Source: Gammaproteobacteria bacterium (GTDB lineage: Bacteria; Pseudomonadota; Gammaproteobacteria; GCA-001735895). Taken from it: a stretch of DNA of 48,590 nt. The notes below the pieces were generated by a model. It ran no database searches and was not told the DNA's origin. It worked only from the letters and a program-made list of their open reading frames with translations. The stretch is from NCBI GenBank assembly GCA_024225395.1, contig JAAEMR010000119.1:1-48590 (forward strand). The letters are read 5' to 3'. Position numbers and translations under genes: made by a program. Shown here in pieces: positions 35,470 through 44,611 of this stretch. Positions within the stretch are counted from its first letter, which is position 1. Each line of letters starts with the position of its first letter.

Positions 35470-38400
35470 ATGATTCATCGGCCTGTTCCAGAAAAACAAT
35501 GTACCCACAAAACAGGGCAGCTTTACGGAGCTAGTCGCAGCCTTTTTGTGGCACAACAAATAAAGCAGTTTAAGGGCTTATCGGTTGTGGTTACCCATGA
35601 CATGGCCGAGGCTGAGCAGTTGGAAAAAGAAATTCGATTTTTTCGTGATGGCCAGTTATCGCTACTCAACTTCCCTGATCTTGAAACACTTCCTTATGAT
35701 AATTTTTCACCGCATCAGGATATTATTTCAGACAGATTACATTGCCTGGCGACCTTACCGCAGCTATCCGGTCGAGCAGTATTGTTCCTGTCTATTGGTA
35801 CTTTACTGCAGAAAATTTCACCAGCCGACTATATTTCCAGTCGCTCTTTTTCACTCAAAACAGGTGACATACTCGATTTAACCGCTTTCAAAATTCGCCT
35901 GACCGAACAGGCTTACCAAAGCGTTTCTCAAGTTGAACAACATGGTGAGTTTACCGTCAGAGGTTCCATCATCGACCTGTTCCCGATGGGATCGGCAACC
36001 CCTTTTCGAATCGAGCTTTTTGATGATGAAATTGAGTCGATACGCAGCTTCGACGTTGAAACTCAACGCTCTATCAAAAAGCTGGATAAAATAGAATTAC
36101 TGCCTGCACGCGAATTTCCGCTGGATCAACAAGGTATCAAACAATTTCGTCAGGGCTTTCGCCAGACCTTTGAGGTTGACCCGAAAACCTGCCCTGTTTA
36201 TGAGGACATCAGCCAGGGTATTTCCTCACCAGGCATAGAATATTACCTGCCGCTGTTTTTCGAACAGTTAAATACCCTGTTCGATTATTTACCGCAAAAA
36301 ACCCAGTTTTTAATGGAACAGTCTGCTTTTGACGGCTGTGATAACTTTCTGCAACAGGTTGAACAACGATATGAGTCCAGACGATATAACCTTGAGCACC
36401 CACTGTTAAAGCCGGATCAGTTATTTTTAACCCATAGTGGTTTTAACCGGGCTTTACAAACCTTCCCTGTTAGCCTTTTTTCCAGTTATAAGTATGAAAA
36501 AGAGAATGACACCACGGTTAATATGGAACTCGATGCTCCGCCGCTATTGACGGTAAAACATCATAATGAAGAGCCATTACAGACCTTAAAACAGTATTTA
36601 GAAAAAATCCCGCATCACAAAATATTGTTCTGTGCAGAATCCAGTGGTCGGCGTGAATTTCTCATCGAGTTACTCAGACACCATGATATCAGGGTGCATG
36701 CAGTTGGCAGTTATGGTGATTTTAATTCAAATACCACAGACAAACTTTTCATCACCGTTTCACCGCTAGAAGAAGGTTTACAACTGAATGACTCAGCCGT
36801 TACCTTCATCGCTGAATCGCAGTTGTTTGGAGACAGGGCCAAACAAACCAGGCATCGTAAATACCGTAAAACACGCGATGCCGAAGCCATCATCAATACG
36901 CTGGCTGATCTCAGTGAAGGCGCTCCTGTAGTGCATGAAGATTATGGTATCGGTCGATATCTCGGGCTTAAAAATATGACAGTAGCCGATATTGAAACTG
37001 AGTTTTTGTGCATCGAATATGCTAACCAGGATAAGCTCTACGTACCGGTTTCCTCATTACATTTAATTTCACGCTACACAGGGGCAGCCGAAGAAAAAGC
37101 CCCTCTGCACAAACTCGGAACAGATCACTGGATAAAAGTTCGTAAGAAAGCACAGCAGAAAATTCATGATATTGCAGCCGAGCTTCTCGAAATTCATGCT
37201 AGAAGAGAAGCTTTGAAAGGCTACCAGTTCTCTCTCAACAAGGATGAATACCAGCAGTTTTCCAGTGACTTCCCGTTTGAAGTTACACCTGATCAGGAAT
37301 CATCAATAGAATCCGTCATGACTGATATGACATCGATAAAACCGATGGACCGTATTGTTTGCGGTGATGTTGGTTTTGGAAAAACTGAAGTCAGTATGCG
37401 TGCCGCGTTCATTGCTGCCAACACCGGAAAACAGGTAGTTGTGCTTGTTCCAACCACCTTACTGGCACAACAGCACTATCAAAATTTTCTTGACCGCTTT
37501 GCAGAATGGCCCTTTAAGCTCGCCCTGCTTTCACGCTTTACTTCGCGTAAAGATCTGACTGAAACTTTATCTCAAATAAAACTGGGAAAGATTGATATTG
37601 TTATTGGCACCCATAAATTATTATCCGACGATATCAAATATAAAGACCTGGGGCTGGTTATCATCGATGAAGAACATCGTTTCGGAGTACGCCATAAAGA
37701 AAAGTTAAAAGCATTAAGAGCTCAGGTTGATTTACTGACATTAACAGCAACACCCATTCCAAGAACCCTGAATATGTCGCTGGCCGGCATGCGAGACCTG
37801 TCAATAATAGCAACACCACCCATGCAACGGCATGCGATTAAAACATTTGTGTCGCAGTGGAATGATGACTCTATCATCGAAGGCTGCCAACGTGAGTTGA
37901 AACGTGGTGGACAGATTTACTTTTTACATAACGAAGTGAAAAGCATTGAAAAAATGGCTTCAGAACTACAGGACATTATACCTGAAGCCCGTATCGGCAT
38001 TGCTCACGGTCAAATGAAAGAGAAAGAGCTGGAACATGTCATGCTCGATTTTTATCATCATCGCTGTAACTTGCTGGTTTGCACCACCATTATCGAAAGT
38101 GGCATTGATGTACCAACCGCCAACACTATTTTCATCAATAGAGCAGACAAACTGGGTTTAGCCCAGCTACACCAGATTCGCGGACGTGTTGGACGATCCC
38201 ATCACCGTGCTTTTGCCTATATGATTACACCGCACCCCAAAGCAATGACATCAGACGCCCGTAAACGTTTACAGGCCATAGAATCCCTGGAAGATCTGGG
38301 GGTTGGGTTCACACTGGCGACACACGATCTGGAAATTAGAGGCGCGGGTGAATTGCTAGGCGACGATCAAAGTGGTCAAATAACAGAAATTGGCTTTACC

Positions 38401-38922
38401 CTGTATTCCGAATTACTGGAAAGAGCGGTACACTCACTAAAATCTAATCGTGAACTTGATTTTGATCAGCCACTGATGAGAGCCTCCGAAATTGACTTTC
38501 ATGTGCCAGCACTAATTCCCGCTGATTATATTCCTGATGTTCATCACCGGCTTATCGAGTATAAACGGTTATCATCAGCTGCTAATGACGATGATATTAG
38601 AAACCTGAAAATGGAAATGATTGATCGTTTTGGCGTATTGCCGGAACCCTTGCAAAACCTGTTTCAGGTGACGGAGCTGAAAATCATCACCAAAGAAATG
38701 GGGATACAAAAAATTGATTTTGGAGCGCAAACTGGCAGAATCATATTCTCAGAAAAACCCAATATCGATCCGATGAAGATCATTCAGTTGATACAGAAGA
38801 AGCCCTTACATTATCAGTTTGACGGTAAACAGACGATGACGCTTACCAAACTGCAACAAGATTTAGATGAAAGATTTATACAACTTAAAAAACTATTAAC
38901 CGAGTTGACAGCAAATGACTAA
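35470..38922 (+). CDS. mfd: Transcription-repair coupling factor Mfd
   Basis: Mfd removes RNA polymerase stalled at DNA damage and recruits UvrA. The 1150 residues show, in order: a UvrB-like damage-recruiting module (about 1-340), the RNA polymerase-interacting domain (about 470-545, HEDYGIGRYLGLKNM), the RecG-like translocase with Walker A GDVGFGKT (632-639) and DEEH (733-736), the TATPIPRTL and QIRGRVGRS motifs, and the C-terminal TRCF domain (about 1000-1100). A TACAAT box (35436-35441) just past the repeat may be its -10. No strong ribosome site precedes the ATG. Confidence 0.97.
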   Translation: MIHRPVPEKQCTHKTGQLYGASRSLFVAQQIKQFKGLSVVVTHDMAEAEQLEKEIRFFRDGQLSLLNFPDLETLPYDNFSPHQDIISDRLHCLATLPQLSGRAVLFLSIGTLLQKISPADYISSRSFSLKTGDILDLTAFKIRLTEQAYQSVSQVEQHGEFTVRGSIIDLFPMGSATPFRIELFDDEIESIRSFDVETQRSIKKLDKIELLPAREFPLDQQGIKQFRQGFRQTFEVDPKTCPVYEDISQGISSPGIEYYLPLFFEQLNTLFDYLPQKTQFLMEQSAFDGCDNFLQQVEQRYESRRYNLEHPLLKPDQLFLTHSGFNRALQTFPVSLFSSYKYEKENDTTVNMELDAPPLLTVKHHNEEPLQTLKQYLEKIPHHKILFCAESSGRREFLIELLRHHDIRVHAVGSYGDFNSNTTDKLFITVSPLEEGLQLNDSAVTFIAESQLFGDRAKQTRHRKYRKTRDAEAIINTLADLSEGAPVVHEDYGIGRYLGLKNMTVADIETEFLCIEYANQDKLYVPVSSLHLISRYTGAAEEKAPLHKLGTDHWIKVRKKAQQKIHDIAAELLEIHARREALKGYQFSLNKDEYQQFSSDFPFEVTPDQESSIESVMTDMTSIKPMDRIVCGDVGFGKTEVSMRAAFIAANTGKQVVVLVPTTLLAQQHYQNFLDRFAEWPFKLALLSRFTSRKDLTETLSQIKLGKIDIVIGTHKLLSDDIKYKDLGLVIIDEEHRFGVRHKEKLKALRAQVDLLTLTATPIPRTLNMSLAGMRDLSIIATPPMQRHAIKTFVSQWNDDSIIEGCQRELKRGGQIYFLHNEVKSIEKMASELQDIIPEARIGIAHGQMKEKELEHVMLDFYHHRCNLLVCTTIIESGIDVPTANTIFINRADKLGLAQLHQIRGRVGRSHHRAFAYMITPHPKAMTSDARKRLQAIESLEDLGVGFTLATHDLEIRGAGELLGDDQSGQITEIGFTLYSELLERAVHSLKSNRELDFDQPLMRASEIDFHVPALIPADYIPDVHHRLIEYKRLSSAANDDDIRNLKMEMIDRFGVLPEPLQNLFQVTELKIITKEMGIQKIDFGAQTGRIIFSEKPNIDPMKIIQLIQKKPLHYQFDGKQTMTLTKLQQDLDERFIQLKKLLTELTAND

Positions 38923-39931
38923 AAAAATAAAGCTTTTGAACATCATGAGCCTTTTTCAAAACTCTTTATTGTTTAAGCTAAAAGATGCATTTTCATTAGT
39001 AAGCCTGGCATTAACCACTGTTTTATTTTATAGCACTGCTAATTTTGCAGCAGATACTGTTGAAGTCACAGAGGCTGAGCCACTGAAAATTTATGATGTA
39101 GAAATAATTGTATTCAAAAATAGTTCTGTTCCCATGGGCCGGGAATTAAATTTACCGACTCCATCGCCTTCTCGTACCGAATTGACACTGGACTTACTAA
39201 ATCCTGACAATGATGAAATAAATGCTGAAAAGGGCTTTTTTACCCTGCTACCCGAAGAAGCTCGGTTACAGGATATTGTTCAACATATTAAAAAATCCAG
39301 CCGCTATAAATTGTTGATCCATACGGGCTGGAGACAACCGGGTCTGGATAAGGAAAATGGCCTGCCCGTGTGGATTAAAGGTGGCCAGAATTTCGGCAAT
39401 GGTTACTCTTCTATCGACCAGTCTGAGCCCATACTGATTGAACCCGTATTGAATAAACCTGTTCCCGAAGAACCGGTACCTGTTGAATCTGAACAAAAAC
39501 GGCTAACAACCCTGGAATCACCGTCATCTGATTCCTCTGAGCCAGAAAAAGAACCCGGTGGACTTTACGAACTCGAAGGTCAGATCATAATTACGCTTTC
39601 GCGATATTTACATACCCAGGCCAATTTAGTACTGCGCAAGCCAGCCACCATACTTAATTTGATTGAGCAATCTTCTACCCCGCCAGATCAAAATGCTGCT
39701 GAACTATCGGCAGAGGAAGACCCTGTTGATGTATTAGCAGACAATAGGTTATTGAACTACGGCCTAAATGAAAAGCGCCGCATGCGAAGTAAAAGGTTAC
39801 ATTATCTGGATAACCCTCAATTTGGCATGCTGGTAATGATAACGCCCTACGAAGCTCCTGAAGAAGTTACCACGATTGAAGAGACTTCTCCAAACCTTGA
39901 AGAAACAGCTAAAGAGCAGGATTCACAATAA
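38915..39931 (+). CDS. csiV: CsiV-family periplasmic protein
   Basis: A 338-residue exported protein of the CsiV family. After a long N-region and signal peptide (SLVSLALTTVLFYSTANFAA) come the family segments IYDVEIIVFKNSS (about 58-70), YKLLIHTGWRQPGL (about 130-143), GLYELEGQIIITLSRYLHTQANLVLRKP (about 208-235) and MRSKRLHYLDNPQFGMLVMITPY near the end. A Pro/Glu/Val repeat (EPVLNKPVPEEPVPVE) forms a linker. CsiV of Vibrio binds peptidoglycan and works with the cell-shape enzyme machinery. It overlaps mfd by 8 bp, a pairing seen in other gammaproteobacteria. Confidence 0.88.
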   Translation: MTKKIKLLNIMSLFQNSLLFKLKDAFSLVSLALTTVLFYSTANFAADTVEVTEAEPLKIYDVEIIVFKNSSVPMGRELNLPTPSPSRTELTLDLLNPDNDEINAEKGFFTLLPEEARLQDIVQHIKKSSRYKLLIHTGWRQPGLDKENGLPVWIKGGQNFGNGYSSIDQSEPILIEPVLNKPVPEEPVPVESEQKRLTTLESPSSDSSEPEKEPGGLYELEGQIIITLSRYLHTQANLVLRKPATILNLIEQSSTPPDQNAAELSAEEDPVDVLADNRLLNYGLNEKRRMRSKRLHYLDNPQFGMLVMITPYEAPEEVTTIEETSPNLEETAKEQDSQ

Positions 39932-40285
39932 TAGCAACCCTGAAATTACCTTCAAAATCAGGTCTTAAACAGTAACTTCAGCAGAGTTAACCCGGTTTTA
40001 AAAGGATCGGCAGATTTAAAAATGGAACAATTTACCTTTTTAGTTTGGCCTGTTACCTTGTTGTTTAAACTGTAAACGGGCACACTAGCACCCCTTCAGG
40101 AATCCATATTATATGACCTAATCGGTAAATTTCATGAAACTGCCGGGGATTAATCAAATAGTACTAATGACCATGTTTACTATTTGATACCTCTTATAGT
40201 TAATCAATATACTCGAACGGGTAATATGGATATTCAGGGTGTTGTAATTACATTAAAATATTTTAAAAAATTTAATAACAAAAGC
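39932..40285. other. Intergenic region before the SH3-domain gene
   Basis: About 350 bp without a recognised gene. It contains a perfect 11-bp inverted repeat, ATCAAATAGTA (40153-40163) and TACTATTTGAT (40178-40188), with a 14-nt spacer and no T-tract, more like an operator or attenuator than a terminator. The frame of the next gene stays open back to 40184, but the first 34 residues look non-coding. Confidence 0.45.
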
Positions 40286-40966
40286 ATGTTTAAATCTTTC
40301 GCTATCAAAACCACGATAATTTTATCGTCAATTATTATTAGTTCTGTATCTCTGGCACAGACACGTTATGTAACTGATCAATTCGAGGTCACCTTACGCA
40401 GTGGTTCCAGCACCTCGAACAGTATTATATCAATGCTTAAAAGTGGTGCAAAAGTTAATGTTATCAAACAGGATTCCGAGACCAAATATTCACTGGTAGA
40501 AACAGAAAAAGGAAAACAGGGTTATATTCTTACCCGCTTTCTGGACAATTTAGCATCAGGCCGTGACCGCTATACTGCTTTAAAAACTCAAACTGAAACA
40601 TTGAAATCAACCATCAGGAGCCTGAAGCAGGAAGTGGATGAAAGTATTGGTGTCATTAATAATGATGCAAATGAAATATCCATGCTCAGGTCTAAACTAA
40701 ATCAAACTGAAAATGAACTGGATGATCTTAAGGCAGCGACTCATGACACGCTATTGATCATTCAACAGAATGATACTTTAAAAAACCGCATCAATGAGCT
40801 GGAAACAGATAAAAGACAATTAGTGGATGAAAATACCAATTACAAAGATAGCACTGCGATGGACTGGTTTATTCGCGGCGCATCGGTATCCCTGGTTGCA
40901 TTTTTACTAGGTATTATCGTTACTAGAATACGCTGGAAAAAGAGAGATTCCTGGAGTAATTATTAA
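40286..40966 (+). CDS. SH3-domain membrane protein (YgiM/TIGR04211 type)
   Basis: From the ATG at 40286 the protein has 226 residues: signal peptide ending SSVSLA, a bacterial SH3 domain (about 27-90, YVTDQFEVTLRSGSSTSNSIISMLKSGAKVNVIK), a coiled coil (about 95-190), then one membrane helix (about 196-217) and a basic tail, KKRDSW. This is the YgiM/TIGR04211 layout. The upstream in-frame ATG at 40184 would bury the signal peptide, so I reject it. It is followed at once (1 bp gap) by a thioredoxin-fold gene. Confidence 0.88.
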   Translation: MFKSFAIKTTIILSSIIISSVSLAQTRYVTDQFEVTLRSGSSTSNSIISMLKSGAKVNVIKQDSETKYSLVETEKGKQGYILTRFLDNLASGRDRYTALKTQTETLKSTIRSLKQEVDESIGVINNDANEISMLRSKLNQTENELDDLKAATHDTLLIIQQNDTLKNRINELETDKRQLVDENTNYKDSTAMDWFIRGASVSLVAFLLGIIVTRIRWKKRDSWSNY

Positions 40967-40967
40967 T

Positions 40968-41543
40968 ATGAGCAGAACGCCATCAACCATGTTAGAGCTG
41001 GGTATTGCTGCAGCTGATTTCTCTCTATTAGAACCGTCTACTGGAAACACGGTAAACCGGTCAGATTATTCAGGCAAACCTTTACTGGTTGTCTTTAGCT
41101 GCAATCACTGTCCTTATGTTTTGCATATTCTTAAACAGTTTTCTGATTATGCAAAAGAGTATCAGCAACAAGGTTTATCTATCGTCATGATTAATGCTAA
41201 TGATGTTGATCATTATGAAGCCGATAGCCCGCAGAAGATGGTTGAACTTATTAAAGAGTATGGCTTTACTTTTCCCTATCTGTACGATGAAACTCAACAA
41301 GTGGCCACTGCATACAGAGCAGCATGTACCCCTGACCTGTTTCTATTTGATGATCAGCACAAGCTGGTATATCGCGGACAATTTGATGCTTCTCGCCCCG
41401 GCACTGACATTCCTGTGACTGGAGAAGATTTAATCAACGCCACTGAAGCGCTGATCAATAACCAGCCTCTTTCTGCCGAGCAAATACCCAGTCTGGGTTG
41501 TAATATCAAGTGGAAACCGGGAAATGAACCCGACTATTTTTAA
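40968..41543 (+). CDS. Thioredoxin-fold redox protein (AhpC/TSA-like)
   Basis: A 191-residue cytoplasmic protein with a thioredoxin fold and the redox motif CNHC in VVFSCNHCPYVLHILKQF (Cys about 43 and 46). The family's C-terminal signature PSLGCNIKWKPGNEPDYF is present, as in many bacterial 'thioredoxin family protein' entries. The precise partner is unknown. GGAG precedes the ATG by about 10 bases; it is probably co-transcribed with the SH3 gene. Confidence 0.88.
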   Translation: MSRTPSTMLELGIAAADFSLLEPSTGNTVNRSDYSGKPLLVVFSCNHCPYVLHILKQFSDYAKEYQQQGLSIVMINANDVDHYEADSPQKMVELIKEYGFTFPYLYDETQQVATAYRAACTPDLFLFDDQHKLVYRGQFDASRPGTDIPVTGEDLINATEALINNQPLSAEQIPSLGCNIKWKPGNEPDYF

Positions 41544-41608
41544 GTGCTGACAAAACTTGGAAGCATGCAAGCTTCTAATGTTTAACACTGAGTAGAAACT
41601 GCAGAATA

Positions 41609-42592
41609 CTATAAGCTCTCATCAGACAGGTCTATTCCATCAATTAGATCATCTATACCTTCATCAAAAAAATCATCCGGTTTAGCAGCCTGTTTTTTGA
41701 CCTCTGCTTGCTGTTTTATATCATCACTTTGGTTGACCTCATCACCCTGGTCGACTTCCAGATGCTCAACCTCCAGGGTTGTTTCCAGTGTGTACTCATG
41801 ATCAGAGCTCTCGTCAACTTTTATCTCATTTACATCTGATTCTACAAACTGAATATCATCAACTGCATTTTGTTGTTGAACAATACCTCTGCCCTGCTCC
41901 ACTGGCCCTGGTTCTATATCAGAGTTCCCGAGATGAGCAATGTCCAGAGTAATGTCTGGAATCTTTATAACCTGTTCTATAATATCTTTACTCTCTAACT
42001 CATTTTCCTTCGCACTCCCGAACTTATTGCCAAATTCAGAAATTATATTACCCATTATCTCCTTGTATATACTTAATTCTTCGGTAAGACGTTTATTTTG
42101 TTCCAGTAAGAGAGCTATCTCTTCCTGAGCTACCTCAGATTGTTCATCATCAGCCAAATCTAATTCAGTATCAGTATCTGCATCTGTATCTGCATCTGCA
42201 TCTGCATCTGCATCTGCAATAGCGGGCGATAACCCTTTATAAGTTTCAATCAATTCAGCCACGCAGGCACCCATACCCACTAATCCATCAGCATCCCGTT
42301 TATGGTAGACATTGATTAGCTTTTGCATAAACTTTTTTTCAGCTTTATCAATATTTTTCACCGCTTTATCAAGATCATTTCCTTCAAAATTATACTTTTC
42401 GCTAAGAAATGACCCTGTTTTTTGCATCCTGATATCCGACTGATTTTTTATTTGCTCAACCAGTTTTTTTATCGCTTCTCTATCTTTATTTTTTCGTTTA
42501 TTAAGGATAAAAACATAGACTGAAATAACGGTCAGTAAGATGACTAATCCTTCAACTAATAATGAGAATAAAACGATAGAAACTTCAATCAT
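41609..42592 (-). CDS. Membrane-anchored acidic coiled-coil protein, DA/DT repeats
   Basis: A 327-residue protein with an N-terminal membrane helix (about 6-30, LFSLLVEGLVILLTVISVYVF), a basic stretch, a helical region to about 120, a repeat of Asp-Ala and Asp-Thr dipeptides (about 127-144), a short coiled coil (about 155-185) and a long acidic tail. It is encoded in part by (TGCATC)n units. I know no family. It overlaps the VWA gene by 8 bp, so the two products are likely partners; most of this one would lie in the cytoplasm. Confidence 0.75.
   Translation of the reverse strand: MIEVSIVLFSLLVEGLVILLTVISVYVFILNKRKNKDREAIKKLVEQIKNQSDIRMQKTGSFLSEKYNFEGNDLDKAVKNIDKAEKKFMQKLINVYHKRDADGLVGMGACVAELIETYKGLSPAIADADADADADTDADTDTELDLADDEQSEVAQEEIALLLEQNKRLTEELSIYKEIMGNIISEFGNKFGSAKENELESKDIIEQVIKIPDITLDIAHLGNSDIEPGPVEQGRGIVQQQNAVDDIQFVESDVNEIKVDESSDHEYTLETTLEVEHLEVDQGDEVNQSDDIKQQAEVKKQAAKPDDFFDEGIDDLIDGIDLSDESL
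42177..42222. repeat. Hexanucleotide tandem repeat (TGCATC/TGTATC)n
   Basis: Seven or eight 6-bp units lie in tandem, TGCATC mostly and TGTATC twice. They encode the Asp-Ala/Asp-Thr run in the acidic protein. Unit length is a multiple of 3, so changes in copy number lengthen or shorten the protein without shifting the frame. Confidence 0.8.
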
Positions 42593-44375
42593 TTACTCCA
42601 CCCTCTTTATCACCCGGCTCATCTTCAAACAATTTAATATCATCTTTTTTGTTGCGTTTTTGCATGAAAAATACCAGGCCAGCCACAATTAAAATGACGA
42701 TGACATTTGCTGCAACGATATAAATAGTAATGTTTAACCAGTCCGTTTCACTCTCTTGTATTGTTTCTTCAACAATTTCAGCGGGTTTATCAACACTGGT
42801 TTCATCTTCTTTTTCAGCTGGATCCGGTTCTTTTTCCGGTTGCTCTTCCAGCTTTACACCCAGAACGACATAATCATCAAGAGTGTGCATTATAGTTTTT
42901 CCGTCAACTGTTTCAGCTGTCATTTTAATCTGGATTTTATATAAGCCATCCTGCTGGTTGGCCAGAACTTTTAACGCTGGTTGACTCCCGGGATTTTTCA
43001 CTTCTACTGGCTGCTGAGTTCCATCCGGTTTAATGAGTAATACGTCCAGCTCCAGAGTTCCAGGTTTAATATACTCATCCCTGCCCATAATACCGAGGTT
43101 ATAAGTTCCGGGTTTTGTTGATTTTTTGATATCCACCTTGACAGGCCATTGGACTTCAATAATAAATCTTTTAGTCCGGGTGAAGGTTCTGGCATCGGCT
43201 TTAACCACAACTTCATGTTTGCCTTCTGCAAGAGGTGCCTTAATTTCCTGCAGGTAGATACCTTTATCTTTTACTTTCCTGGATTTTTTTGGTTGTAGCG
43301 GCAGGTTAGTGATTTTGTCAGCAACGCTATGCTGAAGATTAAAATCAACAAACTTTAAAAAGCTTTTTTTACTGATTTTATTATCTTTGTTATGCAACTC
43401 AAGTTTTAGTTTTAAAGCTTCATCCGGGGTCATATAAGCAGGCAAATCATCGACAATAAGTTTTAACTTTGTCACTATCATCACCCGATTATCATCATCT
43501 ATTTCTGCATCAAGCTTCCATACTCCGACCTGGGGTTTTACTACCGTTATCAGGTCATAACCACTTTCAAAACGCCAACGTACATTTTTGGCATGCTTCG
43601 ATTGCGAGTTATTAACCTTGTCAGGTTGAATTAACGAGGTTTCTTTTTTGCCTTTCCTGAAAACCAGTAACGTCATTTCACTGATACTTTTATCGATAGT
43701 AAAGCTATTGTCTTTAAGCGGAACCGTGTCAGGTTTTGTTGCCCGTTCGAACATGTGGAGGAATATTCGTTGCAAATCTTCTGCAGATTTTGCTACTTCG
43801 AATGAGCCCGCTGTTTTTAGTGCCAGGCGTTTTAACAACACTTCATCAGTTTGATCCGAAAGTGCAATAGTATGAACTTTTATCCCTTTCTTAATCAGTT
43901 CAGGAATTGATTTCTGCAGAACATTTGTACGGGACAGAGCATTTTTAGCCGGATCCTTCGAAATATCCACTTTCCCATCGGTTAGCAGAATCATGTTACG
44001 ACTGGTTTTATCATCCTTTTTCCCCCAGCCTTTACTGGCACGTTTAAGCGCACTTTCAATATTGGTAAATTGCCCTTTGGAATGAATCTTTTTAGCGCCC
44101 TCATCTGCCAGTTGTCGCCAGGTTTCGTTAACGGTTCCCCACTTCACTTCCATATTGACGTAGCGTCCAAATGTCCAGACCCCGGCTTTTGAACCCGTTG
44201 GAATTAATCCATTAATCAGACGTAAAGCAGGCGCACGTAAATTATTAGGATCGGTCTGCTGCATACTTCCAGAAACATCGATCACAATACGAATATCATC
44301 GACCTGGGCAGAATAAAGGGGAAAGGACAATATTAGCCATAAAAGACCATTAAGAAGAGGAGCAGTACGAATCAT
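42585..44375 (-). CDS. VWA-domain periplasmic protein with C-terminal membrane anchor
   Basis: A 596-residue protein: signal peptide (to about residue 23), a von Willebrand factor A domain (about 27-215) with an intact metal site, DVSGSM (D33, S35, S37), the Thr of GQFTNIE near 103 and LTDG near 130, then several beta-rich domains (about 220-510), a Pro/Glu linker, one membrane helix (about 549-570) and a charged cytoplasmic tail. This is a metal-dependent adhesion-type scaffold, mostly periplasmic. Its stop overlaps the start of the acidic coiled-coil gene. Similar proteins occur in marine gammaproteobacteria; the role is not known to me. Confidence 0.85.
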   Translation of the reverse strand: MIRTAPLLNGLLWLILSFPLYSAQVDDIRIVIDVSGSMQQTDPNNLRAPALRLINGLIPTGSKAGVWTFGRYVNMEVKWGTVNETWRQLADEGAKKIHSKGQFTNIESALKRASKGWGKKDDKTSRNMILLTDGKVDISKDPAKNALSRTNVLQKSIPELIKKGIKVHTIALSDQTDEVLLKRLALKTAGSFEVAKSAEDLQRIFLHMFERATKPDTVPLKDNSFTIDKSISEMTLLVFRKGKKETSLIQPDKVNNSQSKHAKNVRWRFESGYDLITVVKPQVGVWKLDAEIDDDNRVMIVTKLKLIVDDLPAYMTPDEALKLKLELHNKDNKISKKSFLKFVDFNLQHSVADKITNLPLQPKKSRKVKDKGIYLQEIKAPLAEGKHEVVVKADARTFTRTKRFIIEVQWPVKVDIKKSTKPGTYNLGIMGRDEYIKPGTLELDVLLIKPDGTQQPVEVKNPGSQPALKVLANQQDGLYKIQIKMTAETVDGKTIMHTLDDYVVLGVKLEEQPEKEPDPAEKEDETSVDKPAEIVEETIQESETDWLNITIYIVAANVIVILIVAGLVFFMQKRNKKDDIKLFEDEPGDKEGGVND

Positions 44376-44611
44376 TTATTTTGTTTATGCTGGGTATGTA
44401 TCATTATTTCGGCAGAAATCGATATATATTGAATTTTATCGGTGTTCATTTATTGAGTTCTTAAGATGAATACGCGTCTCTTTCAAATAGTTGCAACACC
44501 GCTAACGGTGATTTAGGCCGATCTTATTTATCGATTATTTGTCAACTGAGGTACTCGCTTACATCGACTTGTCTTATACTGAGTATAGAAGCTTAAAAAG
44601 GAAAATGTGGA

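Noticed and set aside
40184-40285. Upstream start of the SH3-domain protein
   Set aside because: It would place 34 unrelated residues before a good signal peptide.
44498-44520. CACCG-CTAA-CGGTG hairpin upstream of the acyltransferase fusion
   Set aside because: Five base pairs without a T-tract; too small to call a functional element.
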